A DNA stretch of 64,000 nt from Flavobacteriaceae bacterium LYZ1037 (GCA_003144015.1 QFWS01000004.1:62001-126000); one strand, 5' to 3'. Shown: positions 17,871 through 28,061, counted from the first letter of the stretch. Program-made: numbers and translations. Notes: a model not told the origin generated them from the sequence alone.

Positions 17871-18915
17871 AAAATCTATATTAATAACTGGTGGAGCAGG
17901 ATTTATAGGGTCTCATGTTGTTAGATTATTTGTAAATAATTATCCAGAATACCAGATTTTTAATCTAGATAAATTAACCTATGCAGGGAATTTAGAAAAC
18001 TTAACCGATATAGAAGACAAACCTAATTATACTTTTTTAAAAGCAGATATTAATGATGAAATTCAAATTAAGTCACTTTTTAAAGAATATAAATTTGAAG
18101 CTATTATTCATTTAGCAGCAGAATCGCATGTAGATCGTTCTATTGAAGACCCCTTAGCATTTATTAAAACAAATGTTATAGGAACCATGAATTTGTTGAA
18201 TGCCTTTAAAAACCTTTGGAAAAACAATTTTAACAATAAGTTATTCTATCATATTAGTACAGATGAAGTTTATGGCACATTAGGAAAAACAGGTCTTTTT
18301 ACTGAAAAGACTTCTTATGATCCAAACTCTCCTTACTCTGCTTCAAAAGCAAGTTCAGATCATTTTGTTAGAGCTTATGGAGAAACATATGGCCTACCAT
18401 ATGTTATTTCAAATTGCTCAAACAATTATGGCCAAAATCAATTTCCTGAGAAGCTAATTCCATTATTTATTAATAACATTATTCATAAAAAGCCACTTCC
18501 AGTTTATGGAGATGGAAATTACACAAGAGATTGGTTGTATGTAAAAGATCATGCTATAGCAATTGATTTGGTTTTTCATAAAGGAAAGCTTGCAGAGACT
18601 TATAACATTGGAGGATTTAACGAGTGGAAAAACATAGATTTAGTTCATTTATTATGTCGACAAATGGATGATAAATTAAACCGTTCCAAAGGCACTTCAG
18701 AAAAATTAATAACATTTGTAAAAGATAGACCTGGACACGACTTAAGATATGCTATAGATGCCTCAAAAATCCATACAGAATTAGGTTGGAAACCTTCTGT
18801 AACATTTCAAGAAGGTTTAGCTTTAACTATAGATTGGTATTTAGAAAATAATAACTGGTTAGACCATGTAACAAGTGGTGCTTACCAAGAATACTACCAA
18901 AAGCAATATCATTAA
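17860..18915 (+). CDS. rfbB: dTDP-glucose 4,6-dehydratase
   Basis: A 351-residue extended short-chain dehydrogenase that converts dTDP-glucose to dTDP-4-keto-6-deoxyglucose, the second step to dTDP-L-rhamnose. The Rossmann motif is GGAGFIGSH. The active-site segments are HISTDEVYG and [10 protein letters not shown] (Tyr/Lys pair), with [16 protein letters not shown] following. The length is standard. It is first in the contiguous rfbB-A-C-D set. Confidence 0.97.
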   Translation: MKHKKSILITGGAGFIGSHVVRLFVNNYPEYQIFNLDKLTYAGNLENLTDIEDKPNYTFLKADINDEIQIKSLFKEYKFEAIIHLAAESHVDRSIEDPLAFIKTNVIGTMNLLNAFKNLWKNNFNNKLFYHISTDEVYGTLGKTGLFTEKTSYDPNSPYSASKASSDHFVRAYGETYGLPYVISNCSNNYGQNQFPEKLIPLFINNIIHKKPLPVYGDGNYTRDWLYVKDHAIAIDLVFHKGKLAETYNIGGFNEWKNIDLVHLLCRQMDDKLNRSKGTSEKLITFVKDRPGHDLRYAIDASKIHTELGWKPSVTFQEGLALTIDWYLENNNWLDHVTSGAYQEYYQKQYH

Positions 18916-18917
18916 TT

Positions 18918-19784
18918 ATGAAAGGAATAATTTTAGCAGGTGGTTCTGGTACTAGACTACATCCATTAACTTTATCAATAAGTAAGCAATTAATGCCTAT
19001 TTACGATAAACCAATGATTTATTATCCACTTTCTACTCTAATGTATGCCGGAATACAAGAAATATTAATTATCTCTACTCCCAAAGATTTACCACTTTTT
19101 AAAGACTTATTAGGAGATGGTACAAAATATGGCTGTAAGTTTTTTTATGAAGTACAAGAAGAGCCAAATGGTTTAGCAGAAGCTTTTATTATAGGTGAAA
19201 AATTTATAGGAAATGATAAGGTTGCATTAATTTTAGGAGATAATATTTTCTATGGTACAGGATTATCTAAGTTGCTTCAAAGCAACAATAACCCAGAAGG
19301 AGGCATTATTTATGCCTATCGAGTTCACGATCCAGAACGTTATGGTGTTGTAGAATTTGATAATAATGGACATGCTATTTCTATTGAAGAAAAACCCGAA
19401 GATCCAAAATCAAACTTTGCTGTTCCAGGTATTTATTTTTATGACAATTCTGTAGTTAATATTGCAAAAAATATCAAACCAAGCCACAGAGGAGAACTTG
19501 AAATTACAGATGTTAATAGAGAGTATTTAAAACAAGGAAAATTAAGTGTAAGTATTTTAGACAGAGGAACAGCTTGGTTAGACACCGGAACATTTCAATC
19601 TTTAATGCAAGCTTCCCAATTTATTGAAGTTATAGAAGAGCGTCAAGGTTTAAAAATTGGTTCTATTGAAGCTGCAGCTTTTGAGATGAATTATATTAAT
19701 AAAAAACAGTTTATAGCTTTAGCAGAACCCTTACTTAAAAGTGGTTATGGTAAAAATTTATTGGGATTAATTAAAACAATCTAA
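18918..19784 (+). CDS. rfbA: Glucose-1-phosphate thymidylyltransferase
   Basis: A 288-residue nucleotidyltransferase that makes dTDP-glucose from dTTP and glucose-1-phosphate. It has the signature [11 protein letters not shown] at residues 8-18, [25 protein letters not shown] and a C-terminal WLDTGT segment. It starts 2 bp after rfbB and its stop overlaps the rfbC ATG by one base. Confidence 0.97.
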   Translation: MKGIILAGGSGTRLHPLTLSISKQLMPIYDKPMIYYPLSTLMYAGIQEILIISTPKDLPLFKDLLGDGTKYGCKFFYEVQEEPNGLAEAFIIGEKFIGNDKVALILGDNIFYGTGLSKLLQSNNNPEGGIIYAYRVHDPERYGVVEFDNNGHAISIEEKPEDPKSNFAVPGIYFYDNSVVNIAKNIKPSHRGELEITDVNREYLKQGKLSVSILDRGTAWLDTGTFQSLMQASQFIEVIEERQGLKIGSIEAAAFEMNYINKKQFIALAEPLLKSGYGKNLLGLIKTI

Positions 19785-20329
19785 TGTCAGTTACAGAAAC
19801 AAAATTGGAAGGCTGCTTTATTATTGAACCAACAGTATATAATGATAATAGAGGTTATTTTTTTGAAAGCTTTAATCAAAGTAAATTCAACGAAGTATTA
19901 AATAAGAACATTCAATTTATTCAAGACAATGAGTCCTTTTCAACAAAAGGAGTTTTAAGAGGGTTACATTTTCAAAAAGGAGAGTTTGCTCAAGCCAAAC
20001 TTGTTCGAGTTGTAAAAGGAAAAGTATTAGATATTGTTGTAGATATAAGAAGAGAATCCTCAACTTTTGGCCAGTATCTTTCTTTAGAGTTAACAGAAGA
20101 AAATAAAAAGCAAATTTTTGTGCCAAGAGGATTTGCTCACGGCTTTGTTGTTTTAAGTGAAACGGCTATTTTATCTTATAAATGCGATAATCTATATAAT
20201 AAAACTTCAGAAGAAGGAATTATTTATAACGATCCAACTTTAAATATTGATTGGCAATTGCCTCAAGACAAATTAATTATTTCAGAAAAAGATTTCATAT
20301 TGCCAACTTTTGAAAAGCTATTCCAATGA
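19784..20329 (+). CDS. rfbC: dTDP-4-dehydrorhamnose 3,5-epimerase
   Basis: A 181-residue cupin-fold epimerase. Diagnostic segments are RGYFFESFNQSKF, RGLHFQKGEFAQAKLVRV (with the catalytic His), VVDIRRESSTFGQY and FVPRGFAHGFVVLSE. The length is normal for the family. It is coupled to its neighbours by 1-base and 4-base overlaps. Confidence 0.97.
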   Translation: MSVTETKLEGCFIIEPTVYNDNRGYFFESFNQSKFNEVLNKNIQFIQDNESFSTKGVLRGLHFQKGEFAQAKLVRVVKGKVLDIVVDIRRESSTFGQYLSLELTEENKKQIFVPRGFAHGFVVLSETAILSYKCDNLYNKTSEEGIIYNDPTLNIDWQLPQDKLIISEKDFILPTFEKLFQ

Positions 20330-21189
20330 AAACAAAAGTACTCGTAACAGGAGCCAATGGGCAATTAGCTAAAACCATACGAGAACGTTATGAAAATAAT
20401 AATGAAACTTTAGATTTTAAGTTTGTCTCAAAACCTGAATTGGATATTACCAATAAAACCCAACTCGAGGTGTTTTTTAATACACATCATGTCGATTATT
20501 GTGTTAATTGTGCTGCTTATACTGCAGTAGATAAAGCAGAATCTGATTATGAAATGGCTTTTTCTGTAAATGTAATAGGTTCAAAAAATTTAGCTGAAGC
20601 CTGCAAAGTACATCATATCACGTTAATTCATATCTCAACCGATTTTGTGTTTGATGGAACAAGTACCCTTCCTTATAAAGAAACCGATGTTCCCAATCCT
20701 CTTGGAGTATATGGAGATACTAAATTAAAAGGGGAACAAGCGATTAGTAATACGCTTGATACTTATTTTATTATTAGAACAGCTTGGCTGTACTCTGAAT
20801 ATGGACATAATTTTATGAAAACCATGTTGAGGTTGGCTAAAGATAGAGAACAGTTACAGATAGTTGCAGACCAAATTGGAACCCCAACTTATGCAGGAGA
20901 CTTATCTGAAGCCATCATAAAGCTTATCATTTCTAAAAACAGAAACTACGGTACATATCATTATAGTAATTCCGGACAAATAAGTTGGTATGATTTTGCT
21001 AAAGCTATTTTTGAACTTAGCCATATTAAAATAGATTTAAAACCAATCCCAACTAAAGCTTATCCTACGCCAGCAATGCGTCCAAAATATAGTGTTTTAG
21101 ATACGACTAAAATAGAAACCGTTTTAGGAATCTCTATTCCAAATTGGAAAGAAAGTTTAAGAGTTGCACTATCAAATTGCAAGAAGTAA
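20326..21189 (+). CDS. rfbD: dTDP-4-dehydrorhamnose reductase
   Basis: A 287-residue short-chain dehydrogenase that completes dTDP-L-rhamnose synthesis. It has TGANGQLAKTI at the N-terminus, NCAAYTAVDKAE, STDFVFDG and a YGDTKLKGE Tyr-x3-Lys pair, then RTAWLYSEYGHNFMKTM. The start overlaps rfbC by 4 bases (ATGA). It is the last gene of the rhamnose set and is followed by a weak terminator. Confidence 0.96.
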   Translation: MKTKVLVTGANGQLAKTIRERYENNNETLDFKFVSKPELDITNKTQLEVFFNTHHVDYCVNCAAYTAVDKAESDYEMAFSVNVIGSKNLAEACKVHHITLIHISTDFVFDGTSTLPYKETDVPNPLGVYGDTKLKGEQAISNTLDTYFIIRTAWLYSEYGHNFMKTMLRLAKDREQLQIVADQIGTPTYAGDLSEAIIKLIISKNRNYGTYHYSNSGQISWYDFAKAIFELSHIKIDLKPIPTKAYPTPAMRPKYSVLDTTKIETVLGISIPNWKESLRVALSNCKK

Positions 21190-21210
21190 TTTAATGTTTT
21201 CTAATCCGAA

Positions 21211-21242
21211 AAGGCTGTTATTGACAGTTGGCTTATTTTTTT
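21211..21242 (+). terminator. Weak candidate terminator after rfbD
   Basis: An imperfect hairpin (AAGGCTGT / ACAG...CTT with a bulge) precedes a T-rich run (TTATTTTTTTTAAG). It lies just after the rfbD stop in a 267-bp gap that also holds the wecB promoter. Confidence 0.35.
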
Positions 21243-21367
21243 AAGCAAATAGCGTTTAGATTACATGTTTCTTTTACACTTTATTCTTAATAAACATTTT
21301 GATGTCGATTAAATTAGCTTGCTAATTATAAAATAATTAGATGAATTCAAGGATTAAGGCGATTGAC

Positions 21368-21397
21368 TTGGTAAACAAATTAATAATGGTATTTTTG
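21368..21397 (+). promoter_or_regulatory. Bacteroidota-type promoter for wecB
   Basis: TTG at 21368-21370, a 19-bp spacer, and TATTTTTG at 21390-21397 fit the -33/-7 consensus exactly. The predicted leader is about 50 nt to the wecB ATG at 21457. A new transcription unit thus starts here, separate from rfbBACD. Confidence 0.7.
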
Positions 21398-21456
21398 CAT
21401 CCTAAAATAAAATGTTATCGATTCTTATATCCTTAACATTTTTTGCTTGAACATCA

Positions 21457-22602
21457 ATGAAAAAGAAAATATTAATTGTTTTTGGAACAAGACCAGAAGC
21501 CATAAAAATGGCTCCTTTAGTTAAAACTTTTCAGGAATTTAACGATCAGTTTGAAACCAAAGTTTGTATAACTGCACAACATCGAGAGATGTTAGATCAG
21601 GTATTATCTTTTTTTGAAATTACTCCCGATTACGATCTAGATTTGATGAAACCCAATCAAAATCTTTTCGGACTTACAGCCGATATTATAACTCATTTAA
21701 AACCAGTTTTAGACAATTTTAATCCAGATTATGTATTTGTACATGGAGATACAACAACTACCATGGCAACTAGCTTAGCAGGATTTTATTCTGGAGCTAA
21801 AGTATGTCATGTTGAAGCCGGTTTGAGAACATTTAACATGCAATCTCCATTTCCGGAAGAGATGAATCGATCTGTAACTGGAGTTGTTGCAAATCTTCAT
21901 TTTGCGCCAACAGTAACATCAAAACAAAATTTATTAACCGAAAACAAAAAAGAACAAGACATCATTATTACTGGTAATACCGTAATTGATGCACTTCTAT
22001 TTAGTGTTAGTAAGGTCAATAGCACACATTTCGAAGATAAGGAAGTAGAAGAACTTAAAACTATAATTGACCCGTCTAAGCAAGTGATTCTGGTAACAGG
22101 ACACAGACGTGAGAATCATGGTCAGGGATTTATCAATATTTGTGAAGCATTAAAAGAGATTGCAATAGCCCATCCAGAGAGTCAGATTATTTATCCAGTA
22201 CATTTAAATCCGAATGTTCAAAAACCTGTGTATGAGTTATTAGCAAATATTTCTAATATTAAACTTATAGCGCCATTATCTTACCCAGCTTTTGTTTGGT
22301 TAATGGAAAAATCACACTTAATAATTACAGATTCTGGAGGTGTTCAAGAAGAAGCGCCTAGTTTAGGAAAACCTGTATTAGTAATGCGAGATACGACTGA
22401 GAGACCCGAAGCTGTTGACGCAGGTACGGTATTACTTGTAGGAACCAATATAAATAAAATTGTTGCAGAAGCCAATCGATTATTAACCGATAAGGATTCG
22501 TATTCTGCAATGAGTAAGTTACATAACCCTTATGGAGATGGTCATGCTTGTAAAAAAATAGTTGAGCATATAATAAAATTAAATACGGTGGTTGAAGCTT
22601 AG
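21457..22602 (+). CDS. wecB: UDP-N-acetylglucosamine 2-epimerase (non-hydrolysing)
   Basis: A 381-residue enzyme that interconverts UDP-GlcNAc and UDP-ManNAc. Signatures are FGTRPEAIKMAPLV, VHGDTTTTMA, HVEAGLRTFNMQSPFPEEMN, TGHRRENHGQG and TDSGGVQEEAPSLGKPVLVM, all of the GT-B fold. It pairs with the next gene to make UDP-ManNAc uronic acid. It has its own promoter. Confidence 0.97.
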   Translation: MKKKILIVFGTRPEAIKMAPLVKTFQEFNDQFETKVCITAQHREMLDQVLSFFEITPDYDLDLMKPNQNLFGLTADIITHLKPVLDNFNPDYVFVHGDTTTTMATSLAGFYSGAKVCHVEAGLRTFNMQSPFPEEMNRSVTGVVANLHFAPTVTSKQNLLTENKKEQDIIITGNTVIDALLFSVSKVNSTHFEDKEVEELKTIIDPSKQVILVTGHRRENHGQGFINICEALKEIAIAHPESQIIYPVHLNPNVQKPVYELLANISNIKLIAPLSYPAFVWLMEKSHLIITDSGGVQEEAPSLGKPVLVMRDTTERPEAVDAGTVLLVGTNINKIVAEANRLLTDKDSYSAMSKLHNPYGDGHACKKIVEHIIKLNTVVEA

Positions 22603-22660
22603 TAAGCAATTCTACATCAATAGATATAATTCATTAAAACATAATTTTGAAGTAAAACAT

Positions 22661-23878
22661 ATGGCAAAAAATAATCCTGAAGTAGTAATGATTGGTCTTG
22701 GATATATTGGTCTTCCAACAGCAGCCTTAATTGCTCAAAATAAAACCCATGTTCATGGAGTAGATATCAATCAGAATGTGGTCGACACTATAAATGCTGG
22801 GAAAATACATATTGTTGAGCCAGAATTAGATACTGCTGTCGCTAATGCAGTAAAAAACGGGTTTTTAAAAGCTGCCACAATACCAGTAGAAGCTAATACA
22901 TATCTAATTGTTGTACCAACTCCCTTTAAAGCTAAAAACGAACCAGACATATCTTTTGTTCAAGCAGCAACACGAGCCATTCTGCCTTTATTAAAAGAAG
23001 GAGATTTGTATATTATAGAATCAACTTCCCCAATAGGTACTACCGAAAAGATGATGGATTTTATTTACAGCGAACGTCCTGAACTTAAAGATACATTGCA
23101 TATTGCTTATTGTCCAGAACGCGTATTGCCAGGAAATGTGATGTACGAACTAGTACATAATGATAGAGTTATAGGAGGTGTAGATGAAAAATCTACCGAA
23201 AAAGCAATTGCTTTTTATCGTCAATTTATTAAAGGTGATTTACACAAAACCAATGCAAGAACAGCCGAAATGTGCAAACTTGTAGAGAATTCGTCAAGAG
23301 ATGTACAAATTGCTTTTGCAAACGAATTATCCCTTATTTGTGATAAGGCAGACATCAACGTTTGGGATCTTATTGATTTAGCCAATAAACATCCTCGAGT
23401 AAATATTTTACAACCAGGTTGTGGAGTTGGTGGACATTGTATTGCAGTGGACCCATATTTTATTGTAGCAGAATATCCAATGGAATCTCAAATTATTGGA
23501 AAAGCACGTGAAATAAATAACTATAAATCTTTTTGGTGTGCAGAAAAAGTGCAAACAGCAAAACTTGAATTTGAGTTAAAACATAGTCGCAAACCAGATA
23601 TTGCAATTATGGGGCTTGCATTTAAACCAGATATTGACGATTTAAGAGAATCTCCGGCAAAATATATTACACAAAAAGTATTGCAAAATGCTAATAATGA
23701 AGAATATTTTATAGTTGAGCCTAATATTAATTCTCATAAAGTATTTAAGCTAACCGATTATAGAGAAGCTGCTAAAAAGGCAGATATTATTGTATTTTTA
23801 GTGGCGCATAAGGAGTTTAAAACCTTGAACATACCTTCAGATAAAAAGGTGTTAGATTTTTGTGGTGTTTTTAAATAA
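22661..23878 (+). CDS. wecC: UDP-N-acetyl-D-mannosamine dehydrogenase
   Basis: A 405-residue nucleotide-sugar 6-dehydrogenase. I use the ATG at 22661 (MAKNNPEVVMIGLGYIGLP); an upstream TTG at 22592 would overlap wecB and add a 23-residue leader not expected in the family. The Rossmann motif is GLGYIGLPTA. The catalytic Cys lies in GCGVGGHCIAVDP, and LAFKPDIDDLRESPA is in the C-terminal UDP-binding domain. The product, UDP-ManNAcA, is the donor for the WecG-type transferase at 39660. Confidence 0.95.
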   Translation: MAKNNPEVVMIGLGYIGLPTAALIAQNKTHVHGVDINQNVVDTINAGKIHIVEPELDTAVANAVKNGFLKAATIPVEANTYLIVVPTPFKAKNEPDISFVQAATRAILPLLKEGDLYIIESTSPIGTTEKMMDFIYSERPELKDTLHIAYCPERVLPGNVMYELVHNDRVIGGVDEKSTEKAIAFYRQFIKGDLHKTNARTAEMCKLVENSSRDVQIAFANELSLICDKADINVWDLIDLANKHPRVNILQPGCGVGGHCIAVDPYFIVAEYPMESQIIGKAREINNYKSFWCAEKVQTAKLEFELKHSRKPDIAIMGLAFKPDIDDLRESPAKYITQKVLQNANNEEYFIVEPNINSHKVFKLTDYREAAKKADIIVFLVAHKEFKTLNIPSDKKVLDFCGVFK

Positions 23879-23894
23879 TTCTTAAGATATTTTG

Positions 23895-23923
23895 TTGACT
23901 GTAACCGAATAGGTAGTATAAAT
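23895..23923 (+). promoter_or_regulatory. Possible promoter upstream of the PAPS gene set
   Basis: TTGACT (23895-23900) is followed after 16-17 bp by TATAAAT. This resembles a sigma-70-type promoter more than the TAnnTTTG pattern, and lies in the 104-bp gap before the DUF2061 gene. AT-rich DNA makes chance matches likely. Confidence 0.25.
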
Positions 23924-23982
23924 TTAAAACAAGGGTTAAAATTTCGGGATGAAATTATTAGGAAGCTATAAACAATACTATA

Positions 23983-24438
23983 ATGTTATATAAAAAAGAA
24001 TCTCATTTACGTAGTATTATCAAGGGTATTTCATGGCGAATAATAGCTACAACCGATACTATTCTTGTGGTTCTTTTGGTCACGTGTCTTTCTGGAAACT
24101 GTAGTATTGATGACGCTTTAAAAATTGGTTTTTTCGAGTTTTTTATAAAACTAGCAATTTATTATTTCCATGAAAGAATTTGGCAATTTGCATTAAAAGA
24201 TGCTGAAGTTACCAAAAGACAGACTTTATATAAAACCATTTCTTGGCGTGTAATTGCAACTACTATGACTTTTATTATTTCAGGAACTATTTTAGATGTG
24301 TTTGGCGAAACCGCACTTTACATTGCTCTAATAGAGTTGTTTAGTAAATTTATTTTATATTATTTGCATGAGAGAATGTGGTTAAAACTGCCTTTAGGGA
24401 AAATTCGAAATTTCTTTTTTCCAAAGAAAAATCATTAA
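23983..24438 (+). CDS. Tandem DUF2061 membrane protein
   Basis: A 151-residue protein made of two DUF2061 units. SWRIIATTDT...IYYFHERIW (residues 17-64) is repeated as SWRVIATTMTF...LYYLHERMW (about 86-132). Each unit has two hydrophobic helices. DUF2061 proteins often lie beside cysDN genes in marine Bacteroidota and are suspected of a sulfate-related membrane role, but this is unproven. Here the gene leads the PAPS set, 42 bp before cysC. Confidence 0.82.
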   Translation: MLYKKESHLRSIIKGISWRIIATTDTILVVLLVTCLSGNCSIDDALKIGFFEFFIKLAIYYFHERIWQFALKDAEVTKRQTLYKTISWRVIATTMTFIISGTILDVFGETALYIALIELFSKFILYYLHERMWLKLPLGKIRNFFFPKKNH

Positions 24439-24480
24439 CAAGATTCCGCTTCAGATTTTGTAACAAGTAAAAATATACAG

Positions 24481-25083
24481 ATGAAAGAAAATATCATACC
24501 ACATACTTATCAAATTACCATTCAGGATAGAAGAAAGGCTAACCTGCAGAATTCTTTTTTATTGTGGTTTACGGGTCTTTCAGGCTCTGGTAAATCAACC
24601 ATAGCTAATGTTGTCGAACAAGAGCTGTATAAAAAAGGTATTAAAACGTATATTCTAGACGGAGATAATATTCGCAATGGAATTAATAAAGATCTCAGTT
24701 TTTCTCCAGAAGATCGCACAGAAAACATAAGAAGAATTGCCGAAACTGCTAATTTAATGATTGATGCTGGTTTAGTGGTACTTGCAGCTTTTGTGTCTCC
24801 TTATAAAAAAGACCGTGAGAACATTAAAAGTATCGTTAAAGATGTTAACTTTGTCGAAATATATGTAAATACGAGTATCGAAGAGTGTGAAAAGAGAGAT
24901 GTTAAAGGGCTTTATAAAAAAGCACGAGCAGGAGAAATAAAAAATATGACAGGTATTTCGGCACCATATGAGGCACCAGAGAACCCTGATGTTGAAATTA
25001 AAACAGAAAATGTTTCTATTGAAAAAGCAGTAGAGCAGATTATAGAGTATATAACACCAAAATTAAAACTCAAAAATGAGTAA
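24481..25083 (+). CDS. cysC: Adenylylsulfate kinase
   Basis: A 200-residue kinase that phosphorylates APS to PAPS, the universal sulfate donor. It has Walker A GLSGSGKST (residues 32-40), then LDGDNIRNGINKDLSFSPEDR, AAFVSPYKKDRE and GLYKKARAGEIKNMTGI. The length is standard and there is no fusion to CysN. The end overlaps cysD by 8 bases. Its product feeds the sulfotransferase encoded at 35050. Confidence 0.97.
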   Translation: MKENIIPHTYQITIQDRRKANLQNSFLLWFTGLSGSGKSTIANVVEQELYKKGIKTYILDGDNIRNGINKDLSFSPEDRTENIRRIAETANLMIDAGLVVLAAFVSPYKKDRENIKSIVKDVNFVEIYVNTSIEECEKRDVKGLYKKARAGEIKNMTGISAPYEAPENPDVEIKTENVSIEKAVEQIIEYITPKLKLKNE

Positions 25084-25981
25084 ATATTATTTAAATTACT
25101 TAGACGAATTAGAAAGTGAAGCCATTTTTATTTTAAGAGAGGTTTGGGCACAATTTCAAAATCCAGTTATTTTATTTTCAGGAGGTAAAGACTCTATTTT
25201 AGTGACACATTTAGCTAAAAAAGCCTTTTACCCAGCTAAAATCCCGTTTCCATTAATGCATGTGGATACAGGGCATAATTTCCCTGAAACAATTCAGTTT
25301 AGAGATAACATTATTAAAGAATTAGGTGTCGATCTAATTGTTGGCTCAGTTCAAGACTCTATAGACGATGGTCGTGTTGCCGAAGAGAAAGGTAAAAATG
25401 CCACCAGAAATTCACTTCAAATTACAACATTATTAGACGCAATAGAAGCTAATAAAGTAGATTGTGCTATTGGAGGTGGAAGGCGTGACGAAGAAAAAGC
25501 AAGAGCTAAAGAGCGTTTCTTTTCACATAGAGATGACTTTGGTCAATGGGATCCAAAAAACCAACGTCCAGAATTATGGAACATCTTTAATGGAAAACAT
25601 TTTCAAGGCGAGCATTTTAGAGCTTTTCCAATTAGCAACTGGACAGAAATGGATGTTTGGAATTACATTAAAAGAGAAAATATTGCTATTCCTTCTCTAT
25701 ATTTTGCTCACGAACGCGAAGTGGTTTGGAGACAAAACACATGGATTCCTAATTCTGAGTTTTTAATATTAGAAGATCATGAGGAAGTCGTAACTAAAAA
25801 AATTCGTTTTAGAACTTTAGGGGATATTACCATTACCGGAGGAGATGAATCTGAAGCAGATACCTTAGAAAAAATTGCTGCAGAAGTTGCAGGAATGCGA
25901 AATACAGAAAGAGGAAACAGAAGTGACGATAAACGCTCTGAGTCTGCAATGGAAGACAGAAAACGCCAAGGGTATTTCTAG
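25076..25981 (+). CDS. cysD: Sulfate adenylyltransferase subunit 2
   Basis: A 301-residue PP-loop ATP pyrophosphatase that forms APS from sulfate and ATP, together with CysN. It has the PP-loop FSGGKDSILVTHLA, HVDTGHNFPE, GGGRRDEEKARAKER, WNIFNGK and a C-terminal RQGYF tail. The length is normal. Overlap with cysC and a 57-bp gap to cysN indicate one transcript. Confidence 0.97.
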   Translation: MSKYYLNYLDELESEAIFILREVWAQFQNPVILFSGGKDSILVTHLAKKAFYPAKIPFPLMHVDTGHNFPETIQFRDNIIKELGVDLIVGSVQDSIDDGRVAEEKGKNATRNSLQITTLLDAIEANKVDCAIGGGRRDEEKARAKERFFSHRDDFGQWDPKNQRPELWNIFNGKHFQGEHFRAFPISNWTEMDVWNYIKRENIAIPSLYFAHEREVVWRQNTWIPNSEFLILEDHEEVVTKKIRFRTLGDITITGGDESEADTLEKIAAEVAGMRNTERGNRSDDKRSESAMEDRKRQGYF

Positions 25982-26038
25982 AAATTAAAAGTTTGTAATT
26001 CTTGTGAAAACAGGAATCTATTCAATAAAAAGCAAAAC

Positions 26039-27292
26039 ATGTTAGATAACAATCAATTATTACGTTTTACAACAGCAGGAAGTGTAGATGATGGAAAGAG
26101 CACTTTAATAGGTCGATTACTATATGATTCTAAATCCATATTTGAAGATCAATTAGAAGCCATCACCAATACAAGTAAAAAGAAAGGTCATGATGGTGTA
26201 GATTTAGCCTTATTTACAGACGGTTTACGCGATGAGCGTGAGCAAGGTATAACTATAGACGTTGCCTACAGATACTTTACAACACCAAAACGTAAGTTCA
26301 TCATTGCCGATACTCCAGGACATATTCAATACACACGTAATATGGTAACAGGAGCATCAACTGCCAACGTTGCAACTATTTTAATAGACGCAAGACATGG
26401 CGTTATAGAACAAACTAAAAGACACGCATTTATAGCTTCGTTGTTACAAATACCACACATTATTGTTTGTATAAACAAAATGGACTTGGTTGATTACTCT
26501 GAAACAGTTTATAATAACATTGTTACTCAATTTGAAAGTATCTCTTCAAAGATGTTGGTTACAGATGTACGTTTTATTCCAATGAGTGCTTTAAACGGAG
26601 ACAATGTTGTCAATAAATCCGAAAATATGCCTTGGTACCAAGGAGCTCCAATGTTACATACATTAGAGACGATGCATATAAGTAGCGATATTAATAAAGT
26701 AGATGCACGTTTTCCTGTACAAACAGTTTTAAGACCACAAAGAGAAGGATTTATTGATTATAGAGGTTATGCAGGACGTGTGGCTAGTGGTATTTTTAGA
26801 AAAGGAGATGAAATAACTGTTATGCCTTCTGGGTTTACTAGTAAAATTAAAACAATAGATACCTTAGAAGGGGAGTTAACTGAAGCCTATGCACCAATGT
26901 CTATTTCTATAACATTAGAAGATGATATTGATATAAGTAGAGGAGATATGATTGTTCGATCTAATAACAAACCAGAAGCTTCTCAAGATATAGAAGTCAT
27001 GCTATGTTGGTTAAATAATGATGGAGCCAAACCAAGAGCAAAATACACTATAAAACACACCTCTAACGAGCAAAAAGCGATGATTAAAGAGGTTATTTAC
27101 AAATTCGATATAAGTACTTTAGAACGAAAAGAAGATGACAAAGAACTAAAGATGAATGATATTTGTAAGGTTAAAATACGTACCACAAAACCATTAATGG
27201 TAGACGCATATAGAGAAAACAGAACCACAGGAAGTATTATTTTAGTAGACGATGCAACCAATGAAACTGTTGCAGCAGGAATGATTGTATAA
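26039..27292 (+). CDS. cysN: Sulfate adenylyltransferase subunit 1 (GTPase)
   Basis: A 417-residue translation-factor-like GTPase that drives APS synthesis. GTP motifs are GSVDDGKST (residues 14-22), DTPGH and NKMD, with the switch region DGLRDEREQGITIDVAYRYF. Elongation-factor-like beta-barrel domains follow. It lacks a C-terminal kinase domain, consistent with the separate cysC. cysQ begins 8 bp later. Confidence 0.97.
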   Translation: MLDNNQLLRFTTAGSVDDGKSTLIGRLLYDSKSIFEDQLEAITNTSKKKGHDGVDLALFTDGLRDEREQGITIDVAYRYFTTPKRKFIIADTPGHIQYTRNMVTGASTANVATILIDARHGVIEQTKRHAFIASLLQIPHIIVCINKMDLVDYSETVYNNIVTQFESISSKMLVTDVRFIPMSALNGDNVVNKSENMPWYQGAPMLHTLETMHISSDINKVDARFPVQTVLRPQREGFIDYRGYAGRVASGIFRKGDEITVMPSGFTSKIKTIDTLEGELTEAYAPMSISITLEDDIDISRGDMIVRSNNKPEASQDIEVMLCWLNNDGAKPRAKYTIKHTSNEQKAMIKEVIYKFDISTLERKEDDKELKMNDICKVKIRTTKPLMVDAYRENRTTGSIILVDDATNETVAAGMIV

Positions 27293-27300
27293 AAGAAAAA

Positions 27301-28059
27301 ATGCGAATGCTAGAAGACGATATAAATCAGGTTATTGCTGTTGCAAAAGCAGCTGGTAAAGCTATTTTAGAAATTTATAATGCAGATGATTTTGGAGTAG
27401 AAATAAAAGCAGATGAAAGTCCGCTTACATTAGCCGATAAAGCTGCTCATAAAATAATAGTAGAAGGACTAAAAGAGTCAGACATCCCATTACTGTCGGA
27501 AGAGGGAAAATCAATAGATTTTTCAGAACGTCAAAAGTGGTCTGAGTTTTGGATGGTTGATCCTGTAGATGGTACAAAAGAATTTATAAAGCGAAACGGA
27601 GAGTTTACCGTTAATATTGCACTTATTAGAGACAATAAACCAGTTTTTGGTGTTGTGTATGCACCTGTTTTAGATAAGCTTTATTATGGAGGTAAAGGTA
27701 TGGGGGCTTTTATGATGCATAAAGATGAAATTACCGTTTTAGAAGTTTCAAAAAACAAGTCAGATATTGTTAGAATTGTCGCTTCACGATCACATCTTAA
27801 TCAGGATACTCAAGATTTTATCGACCAATTTGAGACCACAGAAATCGTGTCGTTGGGTAGTTCATTAAAATTTATGTTGGTTGCTGAAGGGAAAGCAGAT
27901 ATTTACCCTCGTTTTGCACCAACTATGGAATGGGATACAGCAGCAGCTCATGCCGTTTTATTAGGATTGGAAATCGATGTGATAGAACCAACAACGAAAC
28001 AATCCTTACAATACAATAAAGCCGATTTGTTGAACCCTTATTTTATAACTAAGGCATAA
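27301..28059 (+). CDS. cysQ: 3'(2'),5'-bisphosphate nucleotidase CysQ
   Basis: A 252-residue inositol-monophosphatase-fold enzyme that hydrolyses PAP, the toxic by-product of sulfotransferases, to AMP. It has LLSEEGK, the metal-binding motif DPVDGTKEFIKRNGEF and C-terminal MEWDTAAAHAVL. It ends 2 bp before the MBOAT gene. Placing PAP recycling in the same operon as PAPS synthesis fits sulfotransferase use. Confidence 0.95.
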   Translation: MRMLEDDINQVIAVAKAAGKAILEIYNADDFGVEIKADESPLTLADKAAHKIIVEGLKESDIPLLSEEGKSIDFSERQKWSEFWMVDPVDGTKEFIKRNGEFTVNIALIRDNKPVFGVVYAPVLDKLYYGGKGMGAFMMHKDEITVLEVSKNKSDIVRIVASRSHLNQDTQDFIDQFETTEIVSLGSSLKFMLVAEGKADIYPRFAPTMEWDTAAAHAVLLGLEIDVIEPTTKQSLQYNKADLLNPYFITKA

Positions 28060-28061
28060 AT

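Noticed and set aside
22592-22660. Upstream TTG start for wecC
   Set aside because: It adds a 23-residue leader ahead of the conserved GLGYIGLP Rossmann start; the ATG at 22661 fits the family.
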